A stretch of 36,552 nucleotides of DNA from a virus. This document shows, piece by piece, positions 35,553-36,552 of this stretch. The DNA lies in IMG/VR virus record IMGVR_UViG_3300032288_004137, positions 1 to 36,552 of that record, one strand, 5' to 3'. The stretch's first letter is position 1, and each line of letters starts with the position of its first letter. A program made the translations under genes and the position numbers. Below the pieces are notes generated by a model, which saw only the letters and a list, made by a program, of their open reading frames with translations, did no database searches and was not told the DNA's origin.

Positions 35553-36552
35553 TATTCAAAATCTTTTTTACAATCAATTCCATTACGTTTAACTGATAAA
35601 GTTGGGTCTAACTTAATCATTCGCTTTACTATTACATCTACATAGTGAGGTTCAAATTCCATCATAATACAATTTCTTTTAGTTTGATGACATGCTACCA
35701 TAGTAGCCCCACTACCTCCAAACAAATCAATTATATTTATTCCCATGTCATATGCATTAAAACAATATGAAGCTAACTCAACTGGTTTTTGTGTTGGATG
35801 AACTCTTTTTTGCCCATGCTCTGATGCCTTTATCATTCCTTTCCATAAATGTCTAAATATTCTAACTGAACTATGCCCATCATCCACCCATGCTAATTCG
35901 CAATCGGATTGTGTATCTCTTTGATTTTCCTCTACTCTTTTATCCCAAACTAACCAATTATTCGATTGAGGTAAATGGTGGCAGTAATAATTAGCACCCC
36001 ACCAAACCTCCTTAATTGGCGAATATGTTCTCATTAAATTATAAGCATCAACTGCATATTGTATGGAGTCGTCTTTAAAATCTTTTAAATTATTTCCTTG
36101 ACAAGCACCTCCACGTTCACTTCTATCCCCTTTCTCATTTATACCATATGGAGGATCAGTGTAGATAGATAATTTATTTATTTTGCCTATTAATTTTGAT
36201 ACTTGTTCAACATCTGTACTATCCCCACAAAGCAAACGATGCTCCCCTATTTCGTATAAATCTCCTAAAACAGTAATCGGTTCTTCTGGTGGAATTGTAT
36301 CAAAATCATCATCTTCTGCTTCAAGAATCTCTTCTGTTTCATAATTCGGCACATCTAAACCCCATTCTTCTAATTCATCAACGTTCCATTCATTTGCTAA
36401 CATATCCCAATCCCATTCTCCAAAACCAACATTATCCTTGATGATAAATTGTTTCTGTTGATCTTCTGTAAGATTACTTGCTTTAATTATATGAACTTCT
36501 TTTAATCCTGCTTCCTTACAAGCTTTTAATCTCATGTTTCCACCTAAAACAA
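35552..36552 (-). CDS. ParB-domain/DNA adenine methyltransferase fusion, C-terminal part
   Basis: This part continues the gene from 277 across the circular junction (384 residues in total, numbering from the ATG at 277). The methyltransferase domain has IYTDPPYGI around 181-189 (motif IV; DPPY points to N6-adenine), HPTQKP near 303-308, and LFGGSGATMVACHQ (328-341), the SAM-binding FxGxG motif. DPPY before FGGSG is the beta-class order. An acidic linker (EEILEAEDDDFDTIPPEEP) separates it from the ParB-like N-terminus. It likely protects phage DNA from host restriction or marks it for packaging, as it lies next to the terminase genes; no cognate endonuclease is present. Its target site cannot be read from sequence. 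Confidence 0.92.
   Translation of the reverse strand, partial: VLGGNMRLKACKEAGLKEVHIIKASNLTEDQQKQFIIKDNVGFGEWDWDMLANEWNVDELEEWGLDVPNYETEEILEAEDDDFDTIPPEEPITVLGDLYEIGEHRLLCGDSTDVEQVSKLIGKINKLSIYTDPPYGINEKGDRSERGGACQGNNLKDFKDDSIQYAVDAYNLMRTYSPIKEVWWGANYYCHHLPQSNNWLVWDKRVEENQRDTQSDCELAWVDDGHSSVRIFRHLWKGMIKASEHGQKRVHPTQKPVELASYCFNAYDMGINIIDLFGGSGATMVACHQTKRNCIMMEFEPHYVDVIVKRMIKLDPTLSVKRNGIDCKKDFE
36430..36552. repeat. Right copy of the 123-bp terminal direct repeat
   Basis: This copy is identical to bases 1-123, so the last 123 bases count the same DNA twice. The gene in it reads on without a frame change from 36429 to position 1. Confidence 0.95.

Noticed and set aside
35552-36552. Plasmid partition ParB
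   Set aside because: The domain is fused to a methyltransferase, there is no ParA or parS-like repeats.

Overview
The window is a complete, circular, AT-rich genome of a tailed bacteriophage, most likely a siphovirus of a Flavobacteriia/Bacteroidetes host. The first 123 bases are repeated exactly as the last 123 bases, so this is a circular assembly of about 36.43 kb. One gene, a ParB-methyltransferase fusion, runs across the junction. Host evidence is the very low GC, the near absence of Shine-Dalgarno sequences, repeated -7 boxes of the Bacteroidetes TAnnTTTG type, a DUF4494 protein, and a signal peptide ending in SFAQ. Size, composition and gene content resemble Flavobacterium phage 11b, but I cannot test that here. 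I see no integrase, excisionase or convincing lysogeny repressor, and no tRNA genes.

All genes but one are on the minus strand, so the map reads from high to low coordinates. A lysis group (13716 to 12687) holds a membrane/coiled-coil protein, two small proteins and an M15 peptidase endolysin. An accessory stretch of small genes follows (12584 to 9739). Inside it lie two well-formed integron attC-like sites separating a secreted protein, a small acidic protein and a MazG-like pyrophosphohydrolase. Next comes a recombination group (9701 to 7166) with an HTH protein, a possible ssDNA-binding partner, a YqaJ exonuclease and a long coiled-coil protein. A replication group (7010 to 5370) follows, whose initiator-like gene contains 12-bp iteron-like repeats beside an AT-rich tract, much like a lambda-type origin. 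Between these two groups is a candidate promoter-driven, terminator-ended RNA of about 95 nt with a predicted kissing-loop fold.

A further early/middle group (5323 to 281) carries NinG, small zinc-ribbon proteins, DUF4494, SSB, a protein with only the DnaA DNA-binding domain, and a small HTH protein. It runs into the ParB-methyltransferase, then terminase small and large subunits and a tail module (33859 to 24080) with tape measure and beta-helix spike. A decoration-like block follows: YiiX-type hydrolase, glycosyltransferase, methyltransferase and the only plus-strand gene. The head module (21897 to 16599) comes last and in unusual order: ClpP-type protease/scaffold, capsid, probable tail tube, portal, connector. 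A YadA-like fibre gene and small genes close the structural region before a strong terminator at 13.75 kb.

Promoter-like TAnnTTTG boxes divide the genome into units, and hairpin terminators after the capsid and tube genes would adjust their dosage. Strongest leads for follow-up: the kissing-loop RNA, the attC-like sites in a phage, and the iteron origin.
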